In this document: piece by piece, positions 13,601-25,152 of the stretch
Numbering within the stretch: the first letter of the stretch is position 1
How the letters are laid out: the number at the start of each line of letters is the position of its first letter
Source of the DNA: Crotophaga sulcirostris
Lineage: Eukaryota > Chordata > Aves > Cuculiformes > Crotophagidae
Assembly: GCA_013397455.1 (NCBI GenBank)
Contig: VYZB01000135.1
Coordinates: forward strand, 502,867 to 566,866
Direction of reading: 5' to 3'
Length of the DNA stretch: 64,000 nt
Notes under the pieces: generated by a model
Database searches by the model: none
What the model saw: only the letters and a program-made list of their open reading frames with translations
Told to the model about the DNA's origin: nothing
Program-made: the position numbers and the translations under genes

Positions 13601-16551
13601 TTTATTCCTTTCTGTGAGAAGGCAAGGTATAAAGGCAGTCAGGGGATCATAGGACTTTAAGTAGGACACAGCTTTCTATCCACACACAAAGATCAAGGCA
13701 TGGCTTTGGAGCTGCATGGGCTTTCGCTAATAACTGGGGAGAGGCAAAAGAAAATATGTTTGAGGTTATTATCGAGATCACTTAAGAAACAAAAGCTTTC
13801 AGGCAGTGAAAAGTGTGTAATAGCAACTTGATTTTTAGGTGGTGCCATCCATGAAGGCAGTGATGGTTCTAGCAAATGGGTGAATGGTCATGGCAACATG
13901 CCTGTGGGCAGCTGATAACCTTTGGAAAGTGGTTACGAACACAAACTGAACATCAAGAATGGAGTCTAGACTCCACTCTGGACTAAAGGATCAAAGTTTT
14001 TCAGAAGAGGCTAACAACCCTGAAAATATTAGTGTGAAGATGGAAATATTGAATTAATTTTGCCAGGATAGTGATAGTTAAAATGACATATTCCTTTGTG
14101 TATCAGATTACCAGAATGCTCTGTGAACATGAGTTAAACTAGCCTTATCACTGCTATGCTATTAACATTCCACAGTGGGAGAACTGAAAGAAAAGGTGAC
14201 TTTACAAGTTCACAGGTGAAATATGTGAAGACATATGGAGGTCTACAGAGTCCTGGATGTGCTTTGAGCATGAGACCATTCATCAGCTTCTCCATCTTCC
14301 TTCTTTAGTTGAACAGTAAATGTTAGCTTTTAGGACTGCAAGTGGAGAATCCTCTAGGGTCTATATTAAAAGCCAGTTACCACAAACATCAGTTAAGAAA
14401 AAAATTGACACTTTCTATCTCTGGATCGTTTTGGCTGTGGTGTAGCAACATAAATAATTATCCTTATCAAGATGTTAAATCAAGATGCATCATGCACAGT
14501 TAGAATAAATACAGGTTGGAACAAATAGTTCAATGCATAGAGTTATGTTCAATGAAGATACAGTTTCTTACAGAGATTGCAAGATTTAGCAAGCTCTGTA
14601 CTTGAAGATTCACATTAACTGGAGGCAGAATTCTTTCAAGTGGTGGATCAACATGGAAGAAATATAGAATGTAAGCTTATTCAGCACTTCAAGAGTGGCA
14701 AGATTAATAGTCACTCTTTGAGAAAAAAATACAGAGAAACTTTGTAATTCCCAATTTGAGCACTGGGTGACAAAACAAAGGAATAGATTAAGTCAGTTTA
14801 TATGCCTCATAATGAGGATATCCAGAAGTATGCAATGTCAGAATTTGGCGAGGCATCAGCTGTATTCAGGAACCTAAATAAGATTTTGTTCTAAAAATTA
14901 CACAAGCTTAAATGAGACAATGAATCTTCAGCTCAGTTTTCATTTCTGTCTTCTAATTTACGGTTGTGAATATTGGAAATCTAACAAAATTATAGGCAGC
15001 TGTTAAAAAAAATGAGAAGAATGCCTCGGGAAAATGTTAGACAAGTTAGACAGAATAATTACTCAGAAATGTTGCAGTTCTGGGAAGAGATTATCGAGTA
15101 TTTATTTCTGAAGTCATCCAGAAAAGCCAGAAAAGATTGAAATATCCCAGACATATTAGTGATGAAACCAGAGCATCTACTACTGGATGGAAGTTGTTGG
15201 AATCTAAAAAAGGTGGGCAGTGAGGAACCATCCCACCAAACCGAAGTTAATAAGGGAAAACATGTATCTTAACATTATGGTGAACATGAAAGCAACCCCA
15301 GCACTGGCCAGAACAGAAGGGAAATGAGCAGAAAAAGGATTCAGTTGTGTATTTAAAGACAAAGTACAGAATAGCATGCTTACGTACTTCAAAATGCTGT
15401 AAAGTAAAAAGAATTTTGAAGAAACAAGATGAAAGGATTTTATTATTTTACTTCCATGCTGCTCTAGGTTTTAAAAAAGAACCTTTCCCTGCAGCACAGA
15501 GAGAGAAAAATATATATAATACCGTATAAGGGAAAATTTTGGATATAAGTGGGGTATGCATCTCAGAGTAATGAAAGAAATGTAATAGATGCCTTCTTTT
15601 TAATAGCTGTGGTGCTTAACACATCAAATGACAGAAAATTAGTTCAATCTTTAATTTTTTTATATTCCATCTGCTCTTTTTAATGGCGCAGGCTTTTTTG
15701 TTCAAGCAAAAAAAAGACGACTAATAAAATTAACAACAAAAGCCTAAATCTGCTTTTACATGACAGTAACAATTACAAGACACCAGTTCCAGAGAATCAA
15801 ACATTTTTGCTGCTTTTTTACAGTAAGAAAACTAAATAAATGAGTGGTGTCCCCTCAGTTTAAAATAAAAGGAAACCTTCATGGGATTAACTTGTCCTGC
15901 ATTCACCTCTGTGGTTTATTCTGGGGCCGTAGTTTAGCAGGTCTAGAAGAGATGGATCACGTTTCATTGTTGGAAGCCATGTCAGGACTATGATGTTTTT
16001 AAGTACTATTTGACTATGTAGTTTGTTTTTCAGAGGAGAGTAGCTTCTCTTTATGTACTCTTAACACTAACTTTGGATGAATCATATTTATTCACTTGTT
16101 TGTCGGTTAGTTCAGAGAGGGGTATTTTTTGCTGGGAAGTTGAGTAGGCAGTTTAATTATAAACTGAGTCATGCACTTCATTGATTGTGTCCCATTTTAA
16201 TTAAACTGGACGCAAAAGGGAAGCAGTGGTGTCGAGAGTTCCCACTGTTCTCTGTTGTTTGATACTGGCTGTACAGGGAGGGAACAGTGTAATTCCATAT
16301 ACATATCGACGTCACCTTGCACACATTTTCACACATCAAAAATATTTTTATTTGGCACTATATAGGCAGAGCTCAGTGAACTCAATTACAGCTTAAAGTA
16401 TCTGAGCCTAAGTATACCAGGAGTTCTCAGAGTTTGCAGAAAAATTTCCATTGGTTTGCCAAGGTGAGATAACACAATTGATACTACTGACAAAATTTGC
16501 ATAGATTTGCTCTGGGCTAGATTTATTTTTTTTTATTTTTTTTTTTAACAG
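10615..16551 (+). other. FBLN1: Intron 3
   Basis: About 5.9 kb. It holds an AT-rich low-complexity patch (12889-12985) and otherwise unique-looking AT-rich sequence, with no exon or mobile element recognised. The acceptor has a very long, mostly T tract (about 16523-16546) before aacag. Confidence 0.85.
12889..12985. repeat. AT-rich low-complexity patch with repeated AATCAT/AATAAT words
   Basis: A run of loosely repeated taatcata, aataat and attaat words with almost no G or C for about 95 bases. It looks like a degenerate trinucleotide-type microsatellite ((AAT)n/(ATC)n) rather than a gene or a defined element. Confidence 0.7.
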
Positions 16552-16723
16552 ACATGTTGTTACTGTTGTTTGCTGGGAAAAGCTGCCCAAGTTCAAGGAC
16601 AGAGTTGTGAACCCAACCTGAAGATAGGATACCAGTGTGGAATTGTCTTCCGAGCTTGCTGTGTGAAGGGGCAAGAAGGCATTGATGTGTCCATCAGTGA
16701 TGATGCTCCTAAAAAGGAGCAAG
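16552..16723 (+). CDS. FBLN1: FBLN1 exon 4: third anaphylatoxin-like module and start of linker
   Basis: The exon lies between ttaacag and gtattt (172 bases; phase 0 to phase 1). It starts [19 protein letters not shown], which closes module 2 and opens module 3, and continues to the closing FRACCVKG. A less conserved acidic/polar tail follows ([10 protein letters not shown]). Human fibulin-1 has CCHCCLLGRAAQAQGQSC in this place, a close match and one of the best family markers in the N-terminal region. The tail corresponds to the variable linker before the first EGF module. Confidence 0.96.
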
Positions 16724-19183
16724 GTATTTTATATTGCACATTGTAAAAGAGTGAGACACAAAATGATATGAGGTAAAAGGAGTGCTTGTACTTTAAATTA
16801 TTTCTGTTGGAATTTCTCTAACTTGAGATCTCCTCTCACTAATTTAATGATGCATGTTTTGGAGCTCCTTTTTTTTTTTGGCTAGCAATAGCCAAAATGT
16901 ATTCTACAGGGGCATAAAAGAGCTGGAAAGTGGTCACTCAGTTCCTGGTGTCAGAGCTTAACTATAAGATGGGTTATTTTAGCCACTAATGGTCTTACCT
17001 TGGAAAAGGAGTATAAGCTATTAATTTTTAATAGCATTTTGCCCACTGATAAATTCTTAATTAAAAAGAAAATTGACAACTGATTCTTTTAATTGAATTT
17101 AAAAACCAGATGACCTTTGCCAACTTGGAAGAATTCAAATGTTGTCTTTTGCATGAGAGGCAAATGCCCACAACCTGGAGCATTTGAAATGCCTGAACTG
17201 TCTGGGAGAACTGAACGGTTCTGGGAAATATGGTATTGGCATTTCTTTCCACATTTCTGAAGAGAGAGGCATCTAAATGGCAGCAGCACATGACACCCTA
17301 CTCCATACCTAGTCCACAGAGCTGAGGAGAATGGCCGTGGACATACTCACCCTTACAAACCTGGGCTTGAGGGGGTTTTGCCTTTTTTTTTCCTTAGCAG
17401 ACAGACCTGAAACTGCAGAAAAGTTATGCTGTGTAGTGTTGACTGCTTCATGGGCAGCACTGAAAACATGCAGTCTGGCCTGTGTTTTGGGAGACATCAT
17501 CCTAATCAATCACTTAAACCCCACCATAAAAGCTTGCATTGTTCTGCTTGCACCAGTGTGTCATCAGGCTTGCTTCGGGTATTTCAAACCTGTCAGTATA
17601 CACCCTTATGGAGTAACAGATTATTTCTGTACTGCTGTTTCAGCAAGGGAATTCCCCTTGTCCATTAGCACTGGCTGAAGTGACTCACCTGGCAGATACC
17701 TTGTGCTTAGACCACTCTCCTAAATAACAAAAATTTGCAAGCTCATTGTACCTGCATGACGTGAGAACTACATCAACACCTGAAAACCCAGAACTGTGAT
17801 CACAGAATATGGTGTTTCCCCACTTACCCTTGTGGGCAAGGGACTCGCATAATAATCATTATGTATATGGTTAGTATGGTTGTTATGGTACTTGCAGTAA
17901 CCATTGTGCAGTGCAAGGATAGCTCTATGTCAAAAGGCATGGCAGGGCAATGTTGTTATCATTAAACTAAGAAGCAAGCAGGTGGCTGAACATATGTCAA
18001 ATATCCCTGTCGACAATAAAACTGCCTGTAGAAGGGCAGAGCAAGCAACATGAATAGACACTTAAACTAGTCATGAAGAGGCAATTAGTCTCCATTTTGT
18101 AAGGCAGCTTCTTAGACTGGCACCTTGCGTTTGTGTTACGCAACAGGAAGGCGCGCAGGGCATTTTGCTGCAGAGCGTAAGGCAAACTGACTCCCTGTGT
18201 TTTGCTTTCTTAGTCATGTAAAGAGTAATCTCTGGTTCTCTGTCCCCAGAGACCTATAGAAACTCAGACCAGACTTGGGCAAACTGTTTTCAATAGCTCC
18301 TGCGTGACCAAAGTGTACCCTTATGCTTGAGTACTCAATGTACCTGTCTAGCATTTTGCTACTGCACAGAAACTTGCTTTCATATCCATGATGTCTTATT
18401 TGCTTGTAAGTGACCCCTGGTTGAAGAGGCTTATGGACAATCACTGAAATGAGACTAAGCTTCCTATTCAATAAATATTTTGACATTTTGTGTTTACACA
18501 TCTCACTACCAACCTACCATTTCCCCTGCATTCAAAGTAGTAGGATTGTAGGAATTCCATTAGCTAGTCCTTTGGGCAAGCAATGGGTTCAGGCAGTGAA
18601 TATATTCAGCACTTTTATGCCCTCCGTGTGGAGGGAAAGAATTCTCAGGACCCAGCAGCAGAAGTGCCGCTGATCAGAACTCTCTGAGTTAAGGAATATG
18701 AAGCACATTTGAAAGAATGCCACAAGTAGGTGCCCAGAAGATGGGTGTGGAGCTCTTTTTGGAATGCAATCTAAACAAATAACTGAGGTTAATCTGACTT
18801 TTATTAAAACTATGAATACCCCAAGCTACTATAAAGTCAGTAGAAGCCAAGCATGCCTCAACAAAGTGTCTTATGAAAATGAGGTTAAGCTCTGGTTAAA
18901 AGCCTAATGTTAAGAACCTGCATTTGAAAATCTCAGCCCATATGTGATCTATGATCACAGCGTGGCTTTCATATTGAATCAGTCAGATGGAAAATGCCTC
19001 ATGGCCATGTGCATTTGAATGTCAAATTTAAGTATGAAATAGCTGTAAAATATGTAAATAATGCTCTTTAATTTTGTCCTGGTTTATCCAAAACCCTGGT
19101 CTGAGTCCCATTCCAAGCAGGCAGCTTTTTACTGTGAGAAGAAAAGTGTTTTCTCCTCTAATGCCTATCTCTCCTCTTTTTAG
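16724..19183 (+). other. FBLN1: Intron 4
   Basis: About 2.5 kb. Overlapping open frames at 17331-17678 (115 residues) show no recognisable domain and are probably chance. No repeats were recognised. It ends in a pyrimidine-rich acceptor closing with ttttag. Confidence 0.85.
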
Positions 19184-19243
19184 TTGAAATTTCAAAGGAG
19201 GAACTAGACCAAGAAGATCCTTATCTGCATGATGGCTGCAGAG
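19184..19243 (+). CDS. FBLN1: FBLN1 exon 5: acidic linker leading into EGF1
   Basis: A 60-base exon between ttttag and gtaagt, symmetric (phase 1 to phase 1). It encodes about VEISKEELDQEDPYLHDGCR. The motif QEDPYL-D-CR is shared with human fibulin-1 (QEDPYLNDRCR) and fixes the frame. The single cysteine near its end is the first cysteine of EGF1; the other five are in exon 6. Because it is symmetric, skipping it would keep the frame but remove that cysteine. Confidence 0.94.
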
Positions 19244-21451
19244 GTAAGTCAGGTGACTAGTCATGTTAGCCAGCTCTTTTGTGATTGCTTCCAATAAAAG
19301 AGAAGCAAAATTAGATCTAGAGATTAGCCAAAACGTTTTTTTGCCCAGGCTAGTTATGGATAAAAATAACAGAATGAAGATCTCTAAGAAAGAGTAGGGT
19401 ATTATTCAATACCTCAGTAGTTGTTAAATAGAAGGGAAGCATTATCTCCCATAGTGGTGTTCATCTTAGTCAGCTGAAGCTTAGACTATACATTTAAATT
19501 TATTTAACTTCTAGTGGGTAACGCCTCAGAGATGTTACCCATTGAACCCATGGAATATTCTGGATTCAAATCTTGAGGATCTGTATTAAAGATGTGCATT
19601 CTTTTATTCTCCTCTTGGGATGATCAGGGTGATTGAATATGAAATGAAACTTGGTTCCTTTTGAGATGCATCACCTGAAAAAAAGGAAGAAAAGCAGCTA
19701 TTGTCCTCATTAGTCAGGCTGTTCTGCCTCCTGGGAAGAATGTGTTATTGGGATATTGTTCTGCTAAGTATTATGGTTTATTGCTTGTCACATGTGATTT
19801 ACATGTCTATAAACTTAAACCAGCAGTGATTTATTATTTTCTACAGACATTTCAGAACTAAGTAATGTATTTAGGATAAAATCAGTTTAATAGACTTATT
19901 TCCAGTTGAGAGATGATTTACGGTGCTGCACGTTGTATAGCTATTATGCTCTAGAGAGGATGGAAATGTCTGCTAGGTCATTGGCGAGTCAAAGCCAACA
20001 CTGGCTCTCTTTCTTGTCTCCAACTGCTAATTACAAGACATGACATAGAAAAATGCATTATGTATTTTCCTAGCATTATTTCTTTATGTAATCAGTTGTT
20101 GCATTTGTCATTTAATCAGCTGCCTGCAAGAGATAGATTGGAATGACTAATTACAAATTAGAGTTTCTGTCTACAGTATATTTTCTGATAAACTTGGCAT
20201 GTCAAAATTACTTGTGATTTTCTGATCTTTACCAAGGGAAACTTAAATTTCCTAGGCAGCAGAACTTACAGCAGTTTGTTTTGAAGCACCTTCATGGTAT
20301 ATGAGGAAATTAATTTTGTTCTTCCAGCACCTCCACAGTAGGTTTTACTGTGGCTGACAGGAGCTCACAGTATTAGCAGAGGTTCAGAAAGCAGTAGCTG
20401 TCTGTCTCAACAACAAGGCTAGGGTTCCTTTTCATGTCATTGCCTTTGCCAGTCTGTGTACAGACCTAATTTTGTGTGGTTCATTAATGGCCCTGTCCTC
20501 ATTAGAAATTGTTGCTTAAAACTTAAAAAAAATTATTTTAATTCACTCAAAATTTTGAAGTATTACAGTTGCATTTGCCCATATTTATTGTGCTTATCTC
20601 AAAACTTTCTTGTTTAATGCCTCTCCAGCCATTCCATAAAACAGAAGAAGACAAGTCCTATTTATAGTAAGAATATCAATACTCTTACAACAAATAGTTA
20701 GAAGTATATAACCTTTTCTCTATTGTGAGAATATTAAATGTTTTTAATATTAATTTATCTTTTAACAAGATCAGAAAAAGTACGTTTCCTTAATTATGAG
20801 CCAAATTTTGTGTAAATTTCCTGTAGTATCCTCTCTTTCTTTCTGCCAGAATAACCCCATCTCTCTCACACATCCTTTGTGACTCCTGCACACACCTTAT
20901 TAGGTCCCTAGTACCCCAGCAGTAAGTTCTGGTTCCTTTAGCTTCTCTGAAGCCTTTGTCACCCTCAGTACCCTCTTCTCCGTTTGATGTTTTCTGCCTG
21001 CAGAGTAGGAAAAGAGCACATGCTATAGCTAATTCAGGAGTATGATCCTGGTAATGATGGGCTGAAAATAAAGCCTAATGCAGCTAATAGTGAAAATGTT
21101 TCATTAACTTATGGTGATACATCTTGTCTTCCTTATTTTACAGTAATCACCATACAAAGTTTTAACTTCTCAGCCAGAAACTGAGTGGCTCATCAGCATT
21201 TTCCCTTCAGCTTGTAACAATGATGGGCTATGAACAACTCCTTAATTTACTTGTATTCATTTTTAGACCTAAAAGAATCCAGTGGTTACAAACAGTTATT
21301 TCAGTGTTTAGCCCTTTCCTTCTTTTGTGTATGTGTGTTTAGTTATCTGCTTTTCTAAATAAATTGGCAAGCATCCTGTAAATTAATTGTTTGTTTCAGT
21401 TCCTGTGAAGAGCCTTTTAATTATGTAAGACTTCTTAAAATATCCAATTAG
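19244..21451 (+). other. FBLN1: Intron 5
   Basis: About 2.2 kb of AT-rich sequence with no exon or mobile element recognised. The acceptor region (cttcttaaaatatccaatta) has only a weak pyrimidine tract before ag. Confidence 0.85.
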
Positions 21452-21553
21452 GTGGTGGTCCTTGCTCTCAGCAATGCAGAGACACAGGATCCAGTTATGT
21501 CTGCTCCTGTTTTGTTGGGTATCAGCTTCAACCAGATGGTGTCAACTGTGAAG
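21452..21553 (+). CDS. FBLN1: FBLN1 exon 6: EGF1 (not calcium-binding type)
   Basis: The exon lies between ccaattag and gtaaag (102 bases; phase 1 to 1). It encodes [27 protein letters not shown] and VNCE. With the cysteine of exon 5 this makes six EGF cysteines. The D-x-D/N-E-C start of calcium-binding EGF modules is absent, as in human EGF1 (GGGPCKQQCRDTG). CSCFVGYQL is identical to human. Confidence 0.96.
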
Positions 21554-22859
21554 GTAAAGGAAATAAAACCATTGCTCTGATTATCAACATCCTTGCTTTA
21601 AAATAGTGAGAATAGTTAAAAAAAGATCTAGACAGAAGAGATCGGAATATGCTTATGTCATCGGTGGAAAGAGGTGAGATCATGAAGAGGTGATTTAAAT
21701 GGAGTTTTGGAATGATGGAGTTAAGAAATAATCAGTTGAAGAGGCGGACGATTTAGAGTGGAGAAGAAGCAAAAGATCTTTGATTTATTATTGTGAAAAA
21801 AATAATTTGCAAATCAAAATAAAGTATCTATTCTTATTTATAATAGTAGATAGTAATTGGTAAGGCAGATGAAATAGAGAGTATTCTCCAGCTTGTTAAG
21901 GACACAACTGACAAAAAAGGATCAAAATTTTAGGTATAATGAATGGCATGGGAATATTAAAGTGTTGTTACGTTTCTCCCAGAAGAACCAGAAGGGCATC
22001 AAATGAAATGGCCTGGGATAGACCTCATCACACTTGACTTCAGACATGTGCAATGTAGATATTTACTTCTGAGCTAGTGAACTTAGGCTCCTTTTGTTGT
22101 TAACTGAGAGAAAAAAGTACTTAGAGGGCAAGTTCCTCTTGCCTGATTTGCATAGCTGTCCTAGGATGAAAAGCGTTACTCATCAGGAGTGCCTTTTCCT
22201 GTCAGTGACTGGAAGTAGCTCAGATACAAACTTCAGAATATAGAATACATATTGATGGTTGGTTAGATTAACAGTAACCTGGTGTGAAACAAAAAGGAGG
22301 AACTTTTACATTTGATAAACTTGGATGCCATTTTTTTAATGCCTTCAAAGAGAAAATGAAAAAAAAACACAAGAAATGCCTGTTAGTAGCTATAAACTAG
22401 AAAGTTGCAACTTGTGGCTCAGGAAATCCCTAAGCCATATGTTGCTGGAAGGCAGAGTAAGGGGAGAATTTCTGAAAGTTTGCCTCATTCGTGTAGTTGC
22501 TGTAATAACCTGCTACTGGACTCAGTCAGATGATATTGGCCCTTTGTGTTCACTCAGTACAACTTCCTCCTCTTTCTTAAGTACATTGAAGCACCACTTA
22601 TAAGTCTTGATACCAATAAAGTACAAAATGTCTTTACTGGCTCATGCTCTGACAACAGAGATGAATAACCACATTGTAGGTGTGTGCGTCTGAGGACAAA
22701 TCCACACTGTTCTTCATGTCCTGATGCTCAAAGCAATGACTAGTTGGAGGTGAGCCCACAGCTAGCCTTTGACCTCATGTCTTCCTGGTGATTTCATATT
22801 TTTTTTTTTTTTTCTCCCCCCCCCCCCCCCCCCCCCCCCAATAATTTTGCATATTCTAG
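21554..22859 (+). other. FBLN1: Intron 6
   Basis: About 1.3 kb, with no coding or mobile sequence recognised. It ends in an unusual homopolymer pair, T15 then C24 (22799-22839), just upstream of the exon 7 acceptor. Confidence 0.85.
22799..22839. repeat. T15 / C24 homopolymer tract at the exon 7 acceptor
   Basis: Fifteen T, a short ct step, then twenty-four consecutive C, followed by about 20 bases (aataattttgcatattctag) to the splice site. It sits where a polypyrimidine tract is expected. The C run is probably length-variable and also prone to sequencing or assembly error, so its exact length should not be trusted. Confidence 0.95.
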
Positions 22860-22997
22860 ATATTAATGAGTGTATCACTGGGACACATAGCTGTGGGATT
22901 GGACAAACCTGTGTCAATACATTAGGATCCTTTCGCTGTCAGCGGGACACGAGCTGTGGAACTGGTTATGAACTAACGGATGACAGTCGTTGCAAAG
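22860..22997 (+). CDS. FBLN1: FBLN1 exon 7: EGF2 (calcium-binding)
   Basis: The exon lies between attctag and gtacgt (138 bases; phase 1 to 1). It encodes [12 protein letters not shown], then [10 protein letters not shown] and GTGYELTDD. The DINEC start and the C-x-N-x4-F-x-C pattern fit a calcium-binding EGF module with an Asn/Asp hydroxylation site. Six cysteines are present. It is nearly identical to human EGF2, and the enclosing open frame (22769-23029) includes intronic sequence at both ends. Confidence 0.97.
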
Positions 22998-25014
22998 GTA
23001 CGTCCTCTGCAAAAATCTTCCAGACTTAAGTAAGGAAATAAGTAACTCATCATGTCATGTTCTTTTACGTTTGGTAAATACACATGTAAGCTGTAGTTAT
23101 ACAGGGACACACAGACAGTGTTAGTTCTTCTGGGACAGTAGTTTTCCACCTGTCTGCTTGCAGATACCACATCAGGCTGTCTGGGAACCACTACAGGGAC
23201 TTCAAGGAAAGATAACTACATTTATTTATCACTGGCAATCTGTGTTGCATGATAGGAGTTGGTCTGGGAACTGAAACAGTTGATCTTGAAGACCCAGGAC
23301 TCACACTATACAAAATTTTTCTGATGTTTACTTCTGGCTGACTCTCCTCTGGTCCTGTGAAATGGTTGCTCATTAGTGAGTGGAGTGCCTAAGTTTTGCT
23401 CCTGGAGCATATCTAGTGGTTTAGTTTCACCTGAAAGAATCAAGTTTGCACATTTTGGAGTGTGAAACGAAGTGTGGCAAGTATGATTCAATTTGAAAAT
23501 GCTAAGGTAGACGCATCTTTTTAAAAGAGTAAGCTTTTATCATCAGGAGGTTAAATTTGTTACAAATTAATTAACTACTTAATCACAACATTCTTAAAGA
23601 TTTAAAAATGAAAAAGTGTTAAAGGCACTGCTCTTGACCATGTGTGAACACAAGGGTAATAGTCTTTTTACTAAAGTGATTGATTTCATAGCTCAAATAT
23701 GCTGTTATGCCCATCCATAACTTCACCTGATATGCTGCCTTCACAGAGATATAAATTAGCAGCTAATTCCATTTGATGTGGAATTGGTTTCCACTGTTAA
23801 AAAGTCTGTTGCCCCAGAGTCTAAATTGTTTATAAACAGAATAATTTCATTCCACTGAGTAAATTAACTCAAAAAAAAAAATCTGGGTAAGGTTTTACTG
23901 TAGGAATTGGTCAGTGATGAATAATAGATTGAGTAAAAAAACTCATGAACAAACTCCAGTGCAAAACCTGCAGAACATACAGACAGCGTTTTTCAAAGTA
24001 TTATGGTTACTTTGAATTAAAATTTCTGCTGATTTCAATGACATCAGATTTATGCCAACAAATAGCTTACCAGCAAGTGTTAACAATCTTTCTCTGGTGG
24101 AAAAAAAGGAGTACAGACCGTAAATCATGCATGCCATTAGTGTTAGAAATTTCTTATCTGGATAAGATATGTTAATAGTTTTAGTTATTAGTGTTATGTC
24201 AGTAGTGATGAAAATAGAAAATGAATAATCTTCATGTATGATTTTTAAAAGCCAAGTAAAATGACTGAGTTTTGCAACATGTAGAACCCTACTGAACCCA
24301 ATTGAGTATTAACCCATCCTAAACTTAAAACGGGCTCCACAATCATTAAGTCTCACAAAGCTGTAGGGATAAGCACTTGCATCTGCTGTTGTGTCAACTA
24401 TATAAATGGGAAAGCTGATGCATCTCATTGCTGGAAAGTTTCTGTATTTTAATAGCTTTAGGAGATTTCATCCCATTCCAAGGTGGCAAGCATTAAATTT
24501 CTTTTGGTTTTATATAGACAGGGTTACGTTCATGAATGAATCCTCATTAGTCCTTTTCTGCTTTATCTGAACTATAATTTTTTCACGAAAAATTATTGTC
24601 TGTTCTGAACTGAAATGAAATATTAAAGTAAGCAGAAATGATATTTGTGTGCATTTTAAAGCACAATAATGCAAGGATATTGCAAGCCTTAATACGAATG
24701 AGAATCAAGGCCATGATGCTTCAGGTGCTCTATAATCATTTTGAATCATTTAGTTGTGATAAGTATACTTGCACACACACCCCATGTGAATTTAATGATG
24801 AAGTAATGAAAAAAAAATAACTTATTTTACCTGTTTTTACTGAGATTCTGTTTGAGGTAGTAGGTCAGATTGATCCTGGATCACTGCATTGAATTGCATG
24901 AAAGTACGCTGAGGATTAATCTGTCTGACATTTTTAACTATGTCTTGTTTTTTAAATGTGATAAAAAAGCTGCTGTCGAACTCTTGCTAACAATTTTTTT
25001 TTGTGATGTACCAG
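22998..25014 (+). other. FBLN1: Intron 7
   Basis: About 2 kb, AT-rich. Short open frames on both strands show no recognisable domain, and I see no mobile element. The acceptor tract includes a T8 run before gtgatgtaccag. Confidence 0.85.
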
Positions 25015-25152
25015 ATATTGACGAATGTGAGACTGGTACTCATAACTGCCCCCCCGATTTTATCTGTCAGAATACTCCAGGATCTTTCCGTTGCCGACCC
25101 AAGCTACAGTGCATGAATGGGTTTATACAAGATGCGCTAGGCAACTGTATTG
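25015..25152 (+). CDS. FBLN1: FBLN1 exon 8: EGF3 (calcium-binding)
   Basis: The exon lies between gtaccag and gtaaga (138 bases; phase 1 to 1). It encodes [28 protein letters not shown] and [11 protein letters not shown]. The RPKLQC and [11 protein letters not shown] blocks are the same in human fibulin-1, making this one of the most conserved modules here. The calcium-binding and hydroxylation motifs are intact. Confidence 0.98.

Noticed and set aside
17331..17678. 115-residue plus-strand frame in intron 4
   Set aside because: An overlapping second frame is also open, no family resemblance is seen and it does not fit the FBLN1 phases. Treated as chance.
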